DNA of 11,876 nucleotides from JAZNUH01 sp045592225 (GTDB lineage Bacteria; Bacillota; Clostridia; UMGS1883; UMGS1540): assembly GCA_045592225.1 (NCBI GenBank), contig JAZNUH010000082.1, positions 1 to 11,876 on the forward strand, given 5' to 3'. Every line of letters starts with the position of its first letter. Position 1 is the first letter of the stretch. The notes beneath the pieces were generated by a model. That model did no database searches and was not told the origin of the DNA. It saw nothing but the letters and a program-made list of their open reading frames with translations. Shown here one piece after another: positions 1 through 6,770 of this stretch. The translations under genes and the position numbers were made by a program.

Positions 1-152
1 CGCTTTGCTCAAAACTCGATATGATATAAATCTCGTTGCCGAAAGGCAACATATCGAGTGCAAAGCACATATCGAGTCATTTATGACATATCGAAAATCT
101 CACAAGAGATTTATATCGACGATTTCATCTTCGATGAAATCATTATATCATA
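1..152. repeat. Modular multi-hairpin intergenic repeat (left end cut by window)
   Basis: Seen directly: five short perfect hairpins in a row, separated by exact copies of ATATCGA at 51-57, 69-75, 88-94 and 113-119. The hairpins are 35-50 (GTTGCC, GAAA loop), 58-68 (GTGC, AAA loop), 76-87 (GTCAT, TT loop), 95-112 (AAATCTC, ACAA loop) and 121-141 (GATTTCATC, TTC loop). A perfect 10-bp inverted repeat, TATGATATAA at 20-29 and TTATATCATA at 143-152, encloses them all, so one strand could fold as a closed multi-branch structure. Positions 2-8 and 14-22 are reverse complements of 60-66 and of ATATCGAGT at 51-59 and 69-77, so the element probably continues left of the window. No protein gene is convincing here. 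It could be a MITE/REP-like dispersed repeat or a structured RNA; copy number would decide, and I cannot see it. Confidence 0.75.
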
Positions 153-170
153 ATATTCTGGGGTCGGCAA
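142..170 (-). promoter_or_regulatory. Candidate sigma-A promoter reading leftward into the hairpin array
   Basis: On the minus strand a TTGCCG hexamer (165-170, four of six matches to the -35 consensus) is followed after exactly 17 bases by a perfect TATAAT (142-147). A TG one base upstream of it makes an extended -10. Transcription would begin near 135, inside the fifth hairpin, and run through the other four toward the left edge. It may drive an RNA made from the array, or a gene beyond position 1. The -10 overlaps the right arm of the outer inverted repeat, so the match may partly reflect the repeat's AT-rich sequence. Confidence 0.45.
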
Positions 171-221
171 CCAAATAAATTAAAAACCGCCTGCAATTCT
201 TTGAATCTGTCACTCATTTTG
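153..221. other. Intergenic stretch between repeat and ppdK terminator
   Basis: Apart from the -35 hexamer at 165-170 I see no gene or strong structure here. An 8-base TCGGCAAC at 164-171 is the reverse complement of 35-42 inside the first hairpin, which may be chance or a remnant of the neighbouring repeat. Confidence 0.5.
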
Positions 222-225
222 ATTA

Positions 226-265
226 TAAAAAATGAGCCTTGTGAACTTTCGTTCACAAGGCTCAT
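226..265 (-). terminator. Rho-independent terminator of ppdK
   Basis: On the minus strand a perfect 15-bp stem (arms 251-265 and 232-246) closes a GAAA tetraloop (247-250) and is followed at once by a run of U residues (227-231). It starts 17 bases after the ppdK stop codon. The U run is on the minus-strand side; the other direction has only a short AT-rich tail, so it acts mainly for ppdK. It separates ppdK from the repeat element to the left. Confidence 0.95.
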
Positions 266-282
266 AATATTTGTGCGTTTTA

Positions 283-2931
283 TTACATTTCTTTAATGTT
301 TGCCTGTGCAGCTGCAAGACGTGCAATAGGTACACGGAAGGGTGAGCAGGATACATAGTCAAGACCAATTTTGTGGCAGAACTCAACAGATGTGGGATCG
401 CCGCCGTGTTCACCACAGATACCAAGGTGAAGTGCATCTCTTTCCTTCTTACCAAGTGCGATAGCCATTTCCATAAGCTTACCAACACCTGTCTGGTCAA
501 GACGAGCAAAGGGATCGTTTTCGAATATCTTTGTATCGTAGTATGCATCCAGGAACTTACCTGCATCGTCACGTGAGAAGCCGTATGTCATCTGTGTAAG
601 GTCGTTTGTACCGAAGCAGAAGAATTCAGCTTCCTTTGCAATTTCGTCTGCTGTAAGAGCAGCACGGGGAATTTCTATCATAGTACCAACTTCGTATTCG
701 AGGTTGATGCCTGCATTTTTAATTTCTTCGTCAGCTGTTGCAACAACAACATTCTTAACGAACTTAAGCTCTTTGATATCACCTACCAGAGGAATCATAA
801 TTTCGGGTTTGATGTTCCAGTCAGCGTGAGCCTTTTTAACATTAATAGCAGCGCGGATAACAGCCTTTGTCTGCATCTTTGCAATTTCAGGATATGTTAC
901 TGACAGACGGCAGCCACGATGTCCCATCATGGGGTTGAATTCGTGCAGAGAAGCGATGAGAGCCTTAATAGCTTCAACAGTTTTACCCTGTGCATCAGCC
1001 AGAGCCTTGATGTCAGCTTCTTCTGTGGGAACAAATTCATGGAGAGGAGGATCAAGGAATCTGATACATACAGGCATTCCTTCAAGAGCCTCGTAAAGTG
1101 CTTCAAAGTCGCCCTGCTGGTAAGGCAGAATCTTTTCAAGAGCAGCTTCTCTTTCTTCTACTGTATCCGAGCAAATCATTTCTCTGAATGCTGCAATTCT
1201 TTCAGCTTCAAAGAACATATGCTCTGTACGGCAAAGACCGATACCTTCTGCGCCCAGTTCGCGAGCCTTTTTAGCATCAGCGGGAGTATCAGCATTTGTT
1301 CTTACCTTAAGTCTTCTGAACTTGTCCGCAAGAGCCATTATTCTGCCGAATTCACCTGCGATAGAAGCATCAACTGTGGGGATGATACCATCATAGATGT
1401 TACCTGTGGAACCGTCAATGGAGATGTAATCGCCTTCAAGGAATGTCTTTCCGCCCAGCTCAAACTTTTTGTTTTCTTCGTCCATCTTGATTTCGCCGCA
1501 ACCAGATACACAGCATGTACCCATACCACGAGCAACAACTGCTGCGTGAGATGTCATACCACCGCGAACTGTCAGGATACCCTGTGCAGCCTTCATACCT
1601 GTAATATCTTCAGGAGAGGTTTCAAGTCTTACAAGAACAACCTTTTCTCCTCTTTCTTTCCATTCAACTGCGTCTTCAGCTGTGAATACAACCTTACCGC
1701 AAGCAGCACCGGGGGAAGCACCGAGACCCTTACCCATGGGTGTAGCAGCCTTGAGAGCCTTCGCATCAAACTGGGGATGGAGCAGAGTATCCAGGTTTCT
1801 GGGGTCAATCATCAGAACTGCTTCCTGTTCTGTTTTCATACCTTCGTCGATGAGGTCACAGGCAATCTTAAGAGCAGCCTGAGCTGTTCTCTTACCGTTT
1901 CTTGTCTGCAGCATGTAAAGCTGTTCGTTTTCAACGGTAAATTCCATATCCTGCATATCGTGATAATGGTTTTCAAGTATTCCGCAGATTTCTACAAACT
2001 GGTTGTAAGCTTCGGGGAACTTTTCAGCCATCATTTCTATCTTCATAGGAGTTCTAACGCCGGCAACAACGTCTTCACCCTGTGCGTTTACAAGGAATTC
2101 ACCCATGAGCTTCTTTTCACCTGTAGCAGGGTCACGTGTGAATGCAACACCTGTACCGCAGTTGTCGCCCATGTTACCGAATGCCATAGCCTGTACGTTA
2201 ACAGCTGTACCCCAGGAATAAGGGATATCATTGTCACGACGGTAAACGTTTGCACGGGGGTTGTCCCATGAACGGAAAACGGCTTTAACAGCACCCATAA
2301 GCTGTTCCTTGGGATCTGTGGGGAAGTCTGCACCGATTTTGGACTTGTATTCAGCCTTGAACTGGTTAGCAAGCTCCTTAAGGTCTTCGGCTGTAAGGTC
2401 AACGTCAAATACAACGCCCTTTTTAGCCTTCATTTCGTCGATGAGTTCTTCAAAGTACTTCTTACCAACTTCCATAACAACGTCGGAGTACATCTGAATA
2501 AATCTTCTGTAGCAGTCATAAGCCCATCTGGGGTTGCCGGATTTTGTAGCCATAACTTCTACAACTTCTTCATTAAGACCCAGATTGAGGATTGTATCCA
2601 TCATACCGGGCATGGAAGCACGTGCACCGGAACGAACCGATACGAGAAGGGGATTTTCCTTATCGCCGAACTTTTTACCGGTAACTTCTTCCATTTTAAC
2701 GATGTATTCGTTAATTTCAGCCTGAATTTCGGGGTTAATCTGCTTGCCGTCTTCATAATACTGAGTACAAGCTTCTGTGGAAATGGTAAAGCCCTGGGGA
2801 ACAGGATTTCTGTCCGGGAACTTTTCCTTGAATATGTTTGTCATTTCTGCAAGGTTTGCGCCTTTACCACCAAGGATTTCACGCATGCTTGCGTTACCTT
2901 CGGTAAAGAGATAACAATACTTCTTTGCCAT
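283..2931 (-). CDS. ppdK: Pyruvate, phosphate dikinase (PPDK)
   Basis: Cytosolic enzyme that interconverts pyruvate + ATP + phosphate and phosphoenolpyruvate + AMP + pyrophosphate; in anaerobic clostridia it serves PPi-linked glycolysis or gluconeogenesis. The 882 residues fit the family (the Clostridium symbiosum enzyme has about 874). An N-terminal ATP-grasp part (about 1-350) has the GGKGANLAEM motif. The swivelling phosphohistidine domain carries GGMTSHAAVVARGMG with catalytic His462; Thr460 is the position phosphorylated by PDRP regulators in plants. The C-terminal PEP/pyruvate barrel shows Arg568 (CRTEHMFF), Arg624 (IRFLDPPLHEF), Glu753 (TMIEIPRA), Asn776 (GTNDLTQ) and catalytic Cys839 (GICGEHGG). 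All key residues are present, so it should be active. The start is the ATG eight bases after AGGAGG. It stands apart from the lipoprotein gene by 129 bases and ends in a strong terminator, so it is probably its own unit. Confidence 0.98.
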   Translation of the reverse strand: MAKKYCYLFTEGNASMREILGGKGANLAEMTNIFKEKFPDRNPVPQGFTISTEACTQYYEDGKQINPEIQAEINEYIVKMEEVTGKKFGDKENPLLVSVRSGARASMPGMMDTILNLGLNEEVVEVMATKSGNPRWAYDCYRRFIQMYSDVVMEVGKKYFEELIDEMKAKKGVVFDVDLTAEDLKELANQFKAEYKSKIGADFPTDPKEQLMGAVKAVFRSWDNPRANVYRRDNDIPYSWGTAVNVQAMAFGNMGDNCGTGVAFTRDPATGEKKLMGEFLVNAQGEDVVAGVRTPMKIEMMAEKFPEAYNQFVEICGILENHYHDMQDMEFTVENEQLYMLQTRNGKRTAQAALKIACDLIDEGMKTEQEAVLMIDPRNLDTLLHPQFDAKALKAATPMGKGLGASPGAACGKVVFTAEDAVEWKERGEKVVLVRLETSPEDITGMKAAQGILTVRGGMTSHAAVVARGMGTCCVSGCGEIKMDEENKKFELGGKTFLEGDYISIDGSTGNIYDGIIPTVDASIAGEFGRIMALADKFRRLKVRTNADTPADAKKARELGAEGIGLCRTEHMFFEAERIAAFREMICSDTVEEREAALEKILPYQQGDFEALYEALEGMPVCIRFLDPPLHEFVPTEEADIKALADAQGKTVEAIKALIASLHEFNPMMGHRGCRLSVTYPEIAKMQTKAVIRAAINVKKAHADWNIKPEIMIPLVGDIKELKFVKNVVVATADEEIKNAGINLEYEVGTMIEIPRAALTADEIAKEAEFFCFGTNDLTQMTYGFSRDDAGKFLDAYYDTKIFENDPFARLDQTGVGKLMEMAIALGKKERDALHLGICGEHGGDPTSVEFCHKIGLDYVSCSPFRVPIARLAAAQANIKEM

Positions 2932-3060
2932 TATTATTTCCTCCTAATTCAATATCTTAAGTGCACAGCACTCATTTACATTTTTTTGAGATAGACACGC
3001 TATCTATTTTTATATTCTACACAAATTCCAAAAATCCTTCTTTTATTTTTAATTTTTTTC
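2932..3060 (-). promoter_or_regulatory. ppdK leader with two small hairpins
   Basis: This 129-base AT-rich gap should hold the ppdK promoter, but no -35/-10 pair with proper spacing convinces me; TAGAAT and TATAAA occur near 3010-3025 on the minus strand without a partner. Two inverted repeats are visible. AGATAG/CTATCT lies at 2989-3005 with a 5-base loop. A 7-bp RNA stem with one G-U pair lies at 2958-2974 with loop UGU on the transcribed strand. Neither is followed by a U run in the minus direction, so neither is a terminator. The ribosome binding site AGGAGG sits at the ppdK end. Confidence 0.3.
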
Positions 3061-3237
3061 TTATTCTGCAAATTTTTCAACAAAATCCGGATTTTCTCCT
3101 CTTAAAAATGATTTCGCACCATTGTCTTTTACCTCTGCAGTTGCAGGTGCGGTGGGCGTTACAGAGTTTTGCTCACTTGCACACCCCACAAATGTCACCA
3201 GCATTATCAGACATAAAAACCACACAATTTTTTTCAT
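3061..3237 (-). CDS. Small predicted lipoprotein, unknown function
   Basis: A 58-residue protein with a classic type II signal peptide: Met-Lys-Lys, a hydrophobic core (about 4-17), and FVGC ending at Cys19, the likely lipidated residue. Phe at -3 is less usual than Leu. The mature part would be only about 40 residues: a Ser/Thr/Pro/Ala-rich linker (about 20-35) and then a charged tail ending in DFVEKFAE. An in-frame ATG lies 24 bases upstream (3261), but GGGAGG stands seven bases before the ATG at 3237, so I chose the latter. The gene begins about 34 bases after the second flippase gene and is probably co-transcribed with it. I do not recognise a family, and function cannot be read from sequence. 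It would be anchored on the outer face of the membrane. Confidence 0.7.
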   Translation of the reverse strand: MKKIVWFLCLIMLVTFVGCASEQNSVTPTAPATAEVKDNGAKSFLRGENPDFVEKFAE

Positions 3238-3271
3238 ACTTTTTCCTCCCTTGCTACACATTATATATTTT

Positions 3272-4900
3272 TTATATCATTTTGTCAATCAGCGGAATTG
3301 ATGCAAGTTTTTTACCCATGGGCAGCATTTCTATTTCCTCGCGGCTTAATGCGCGTATTACTATAAGCATAACTGCATAAACCACAACTCCCATTACTAT
3401 TGCGCACATAACTCCGAGCATATTGCTGCCGCTTATAGCAGTTACCAGCCTGTGAGTAATAATTGCGGCTGCACCCATAGCAAGCGATGATACAAGAGGT
3501 TTTATAAGATACTTTTTAATATTTACTTTAAGCTTTAATTCTCTGATTATTACATAAAAGGATATTCCAAAGGCGATAAAGTGGCACACAATGGTACTTA
3601 TCGCCGCACCGTATATGTTAATGGACGGCTGACGTATTAAAATTATATTAAGTATAACCTTCACCGCTCCACCGCACAAAAGACCTATTGCAGGCACATA
3701 AATTTTGCCAAGCCCCTGAAGTGCTCCCGATATAGTCTGATTAAGCGCCATAAACACAAGTCCTACCGAGCTGAGCATCAAAAGTCCCCAGCCAAGGCTT
3801 GCATTTGGGTATAACATATGGTAAATGGGTTGTGCCAGAGCAATATAACCTATTGCACAGGGTAATACAAGCAAAATTGATATGAGCATGGAATACAGTA
3901 TTTTGCCCGAAGCCTCGTCCTTTTTGCCAAGCGCCATTGCAGACGCAACTGTTGGCACAAGCGCAGTTGAAAAGGCAATATTAAGTGCAAGAGGCAAATT
4001 TGTAAGCGTATCACTCTTTGAAAGCTGACCCGCCAGGCGCACCGCTTCCTTTTCAAGCATTTCAGCGGTAGGAATACCTGCCTGTCCGGGTATTCCCGCT
4101 TCAAATGCCGCTTTTATTCCGCGGGCAATTGTAGCCGTATCAATTATTCTTGTTATTGATGTTATAATAGCGCTGAGCGCAATGGGGAAGGCTATCATAA
4201 CAATACTTCCCATAACCTTGCGAACAGGTTTTTTCTCACCCATCTGCGGTGCAGAATTTACACTCTGCATAATCTTTTTTCTCTGCAGTCCGTAGAAAAT
4301 CCAGAGGTATACAAAGCTGAGCATGGTTGCAACTGTGGTTGCAAGGTTGGCGCCCGCCGACATTATTTCAGGAGCTTGTCCCGCAAGTATAAATACTATT
4401 GTTATGGTCAGGGTGCATTTAAAAAACTGTTCCAGCACCTGTGACGAGCTGGTGGCACGCATATCGCTGTTACCAAGAAAATAACCCGATATAACCGATG
4501 AAACGCACACAAAGAATGTAGAGGGGGCAAGGGCACGCATGGTATAGCTTACGCCGGCTCCCATACCAATAATTTCATTAGCTATAAAGTCTGCACCAAA
4601 GTATAAAAGCGCCGAGCAGGCAAGTCCCACCCCTGCAAAAAGCACAAGTGCTGTCCTGAATATTCTGTGAGCACCCTTATAGTCACCAAGTGCCGTTTTT
4701 TCCGACACCATTTTGGACACCGCGTTGGGAATACCCACCGATGATATGGCTAGCAGCAGGGTATAAACCTGAAAACCCGTCTGGTAAAAGCCGTTACCTG
4801 CATCACCAAAGCCTTCTATGTTTGTTATTACAAGGCGGTAGAACATACCCAGTATTTTTACCGCCAGCTGTGCAATCAGAATGATTGACACATTGGTCAT
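3272..4900 (-). CDS. SpoVB/MurJ-like lipid flippase (MOP superfamily), second copy
   Basis: Integral membrane protein with about 14 hydrophobic segments over 542 residues, as in the polysaccharide-biosynthesis/MVF branch of the MOP exporters (SpoVB, MurJ), which flip lipid-linked wall precursors. Shared with the flippase at 6771-8342 are a VYT..L....G.P.AVSK.VSE block near residues 46-69, a G.AVK...N.IL..QP.INI.GA block, and a C-terminal LP.G..LA motif after an acidic E-E-I-E stretch. A longer hydrophilic loop (about 260-295, with GIPGQAGIP) marks divergence between the two. The start is uncertain. ATG 4900 has only a weak AAAGG upstream, and the first membrane helix begins right at it. An ideal AGGAG lies seven bases before an in-frame ATT at 4930, which would add the usual short basic leader. 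The gene follows the cysteine synthase gene after a short gap. The lipid substrate cannot be told from sequence. Confidence 0.9.
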   Translation of the reverse strand: MTNVSIILIAQLAVKILGMFYRLVITNIEGFGDAGNGFYQTGFQVYTLLLAISSVGIPNAVSKMVSEKTALGDYKGAHRIFRTALVLFAGVGLACSALLYFGADFIANEIIGMGAGVSYTMRALAPSTFFVCVSSVISGYFLGNSDMRATSSSQVLEQFFKCTLTITIVFILAGQAPEIMSAGANLATTVATMLSFVYLWIFYGLQRKKIMQSVNSAPQMGEKKPVRKVMGSIVMIAFPIALSAIITSITRIIDTATIARGIKAAFEAGIPGQAGIPTAEMLEKEAVRLAGQLSKSDTLTNLPLALNIAFSTALVPTVASAMALGKKDEASGKILYSMLISILLVLPCAIGYIALAQPIYHMLYPNASLGWGLLMLSSVGLVFMALNQTISGALQGLGKIYVPAIGLLCGGAVKVILNIILIRQPSINIYGAAISTIVCHFIAFGISFYVIIRELKLKVNIKKYLIKPLVSSLAMGAAAIITHRLVTAISGSNMLGVMCAIVMGVVVYAVMLIVIRALSREEIEMLPMGKKLASIPLIDKMI

Positions 4901-4945
4901 AAACGACCTTTTTTTCTCATTGTTACTAATTTTGAATCTCCTGCC

Positions 4946-5965
4946 TTATCTTATTGATTTAAAGCCCAAAAGCTCAATATCGTTTGTCAGGTATCCGTCC
5001 TTTGACTCCTGCTTTTCCGAATAGTCTGTTGACAGATACTTTTTGTTGTCATCTGCAAAAACGGTTACGATATTTGCATCGCTGCCCAGCTTTTCCTGTG
5101 CAAGTATGCATCCCAGCATATTGGCGCCCGATGAAATGCCAACGCCAATACCAAGCTTTTGCGAAAGCATCTGCGCCATTATAACCGAATCGCCGTCATC
5201 TACTGAAATTACATCATCAAGCTCTGAAAGCTTTAATATATCAGGTATAAACTCGTCGGATATACCCTGAATTCTGTGGCTGCCCACCTTGTAGCCTGTG
5301 GATAATGTAGGAGAATTAAGCGGCTCCAGCGGATATCCCTTAAAGCCGGGATACTCATCGCGCAGCCTTTTGGTTATACCCATTACCGTTCCGCCTGTGC
5401 CAACACCTGCAACAACACCGTGAGGTGTAATACCAAGCGCCTTGAACTGACGTATAATTTCTTCTCCTGTATCGTAATAGTGTGCATACACATTTTCAAC
5501 ATTTGAAAACTGACCGGGCAGGAATACTCCGCCACCCTCGGCAAGCTTTTCGGTCATTGCAATAGAGCCTAAAAATCCGCCTTCCTCGCGGGATACAAGT
5601 CTTACCTCTGCACCGTAGCTCTTCATAAGATTTATACGCTCGCGACTCATCCAGTCGGGCATATAAATAACAACCTTGTGTCCCAAGTATGTACCCATAG
5701 CACAAAAGGCTATACCGGTATTACCGCTTGTTGCCTCGGCTATTATATCTCCCGGCTGTATTCTGCCCTGTTCGTATGCTTTTTTCATAATATAAAGGGC
5801 AACTCTGTCCTTTATGCTTCCGGTAAGATTGTAGTATTCCGCCTTGGCATAAATCTTTCTCTTTTCACCCTTGTATTTAAACTCAATCTCCAAAAGAGGA
5901 GTATTTGAAATCATAGGGGCAATTTTGTCAAATTTCTGTTTCATTGTATCGTTCAAGTCAAGCAT
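4946..5965 (-). CDS. cysK: Cysteine synthase family PLP enzyme
   Basis: Fold-type II pyridoxal-phosphate enzyme of the O-acetylserine sulfhydrylase family, which makes cysteine from O-acetylserine and sulfide. Seen: SNTPLLEIE (about 20-28), the Schiff-base lysine Lys52 in LTGSIKDR, the substrate/phosphate loop TSGNTG (79-84), the glycine-rich phosphate cup GTGGT (189-193), and SSGAN (278-282) contacting the pyridine ring. The 339 residues exceed the usual 310 or so through an N-terminal stretch and a charged tail ending in LLGFKSIR. The start is doubtful: AGGAG directly abuts the ATG at 5965, while TTG at 5956 has it nine bases away. ATG 5944 is another option. It lies between mazG (26 bases upstream) and a flippase gene. 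No serine acetyltransferase is nearby, so the acceptor may be O-acetylserine, O-phosphoserine or another; the exact substrate is inferred. Confidence 0.85.
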   Translation of the reverse strand: MLDLNDTMKQKFDKIAPMISNTPLLEIEFKYKGEKRKIYAKAEYYNLTGSIKDRVALYIMKKAYEQGRIQPGDIIAEATSGNTGIAFCAMGTYLGHKVVIYMPDWMSRERINLMKSYGAEVRLVSREEGGFLGSIAMTEKLAEGGGVFLPGQFSNVENVYAHYYDTGEEIIRQFKALGITPHGVVAGVGTGGTVMGITKRLRDEYPGFKGYPLEPLNSPTLSTGYKVGSHRIQGISDEFIPDILKLSELDDVISVDDGDSVIMAQMLSQKLGIGVGISSGANMLGCILAQEKLGSDANIVTVFADDNKKYLSTDYSEKQESKDGYLTNDIELLGFKSIR

Positions 5966-5991
5966 CTCCTAACAAATAACATTCAGCGTTT

Positions 5992-6756
5992 TTATTTGGT
6001 GTCTCTCTTTTTACTTTCTTCCCATAATCTGTCCATTTCCGCAAGCTCCATTTCAGCAAGCGGACGGGGTGCATTTTGTTCTACATATTCAAATCTCGAA
6101 ATAAACTTTTCTGTTGTAAGGGTCAGCGCCTGTTCAGAGGTAATGCCCGCAAGACGTGCAACATTTACTGCCGCAAACAGTAAGTCACCAATTTCCTCTT
6201 CAACATTTTTTCCTGTTGCCAGTGCCTCACGCACTTCCTCTGTTTCCTCCCGTACCTTGGAAAGTGCCCCGGTTGCATCTTTAAAGTCAAAGCCCACCTT
6301 CGCCGCCTTATCCTGTACCTTTGATGCACGCATCAGTGCGGGCAGATATGACGAAACCGATTTAAGCGTTCCGCTTACATCGCTGAGCTTTTTCTCCTGT
6401 TTTTTTATTTCGTCCCAGTTTTTAAGAACCTCGTCAGAGGTGTCTGCCTTAACATTACCAAAAACATGGGGGTGTCTTCTTATCATTTTTTCACAAACAG
6501 CGGTGGTTACATCGTTTATATCAAATTCACCGTTATCCTTGCCTATCTGCGCGTGAAAAACTATCTGCAAAAGCAAATCGCCCAGCTCATCTGCCATAAC
6601 CTCGCCCTTGCCTGTGTCAATAGCTTCCAGAGCTTCGTAAGCCTCTTCTATAAGGTTTTTCTTTATACTTTCATGGGTCTGCTCTGCATCCCACGGACAA
6701 CCGCCGGGTGCACGGAGCTTTGCAATGATATTTACAAGGTCTTCAAAATTGTACAT
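5992..6756 (-). CDS. mazG: Nucleoside triphosphate pyrophosphohydrolase MazG
   Basis: All-alpha NTP pyrophosphatase that hydrolyses (d)NTPs to the monophosphate and pyrophosphate and is thought to clear abnormal nucleotides. At 254 residues it is close to E. coli MazG (about 263) with two MazG repeats. The first has LRAPGGCPWD (14-23), EEAYE (37-41) and DELGD (56-60), the metal-binding EExxE...ExxD pattern. The second has EETEE (170-174) and EEEIGD (186-191). HPHVFG (95-100) is also family-typical. Unlike Bacillus YabN it has no tetrapyrrole-methylase domain at the N-terminus. The ATG has GGAGG seven bases upstream. It follows the flippase gene by 14 bases, matching the yabM-yabN order of Bacillus, which supports a conserved pair. 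Confidence 0.96.
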   Translation of the reverse strand: MYNFEDLVNIIAKLRAPGGCPWDAEQTHESIKKNLIEEAYEALEAIDTGKGEVMADELGDLLLQIVFHAQIGKDNGEFDINDVTTAVCEKMIRRHPHVFGNVKADTSDEVLKNWDEIKKQEKKLSDVSGTLKSVSSYLPALMRASKVQDKAAKVGFDFKDATGALSKVREETEEVREALATGKNVEEEIGDLLFAAVNVARLAGITSEQALTLTTEKFISRFEYVEQNAPRPLAEMELAEMDRLWEESKKRDTK

Positions 6757-6770
6757 TTATTTTCCTCCGT

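Noticed and set aside
1..152. CRISPR array
   Set aside because: The repeated unit is only seven bases, the intervening segments are 11-18 bases and are themselves hairpins, and no cas gene is present.
1..152. tRNA or known riboswitch
   Set aside because: The multi-branch fold recalls a cloverleaf, but it has five arms, no T-loop or CCA-end signature, and no riboswitch core that I recognise.
919..2271. Long plus-strand open frame of 450 codons opposite ppdK
   Set aside because: It lies wholly antisense to a complete PPDK with all active-site residues, its translation is Ser/Cys/Phe-rich with no recognisable domain, and it is explained by codon bias of the real gene.
2989..3005. Terminator between the lipoprotein gene and ppdK
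   Set aside because: The AGATAG/CTATCT hairpin is followed by A residues, not U, in the direction of transcription; a T-rich tract follows only on the plus strand, where no gene is seen.
3238..3261. Upstream ATG (3261) as start of the small lipoprotein
   Set aside because: It would put eight extra residues before the signal peptide and lacks a ribosome binding site, whereas GGGAGG fits the ATG at 3237.
4899..4920. Seven-codon leader peptide overlapping the second flippase start (ATG 4920 to TGA)
   Set aside because: The AGGAG is 17 bases away, too far for efficient initiation, so a coupled leader peptide is weaker than the ATT or A-run explanations.
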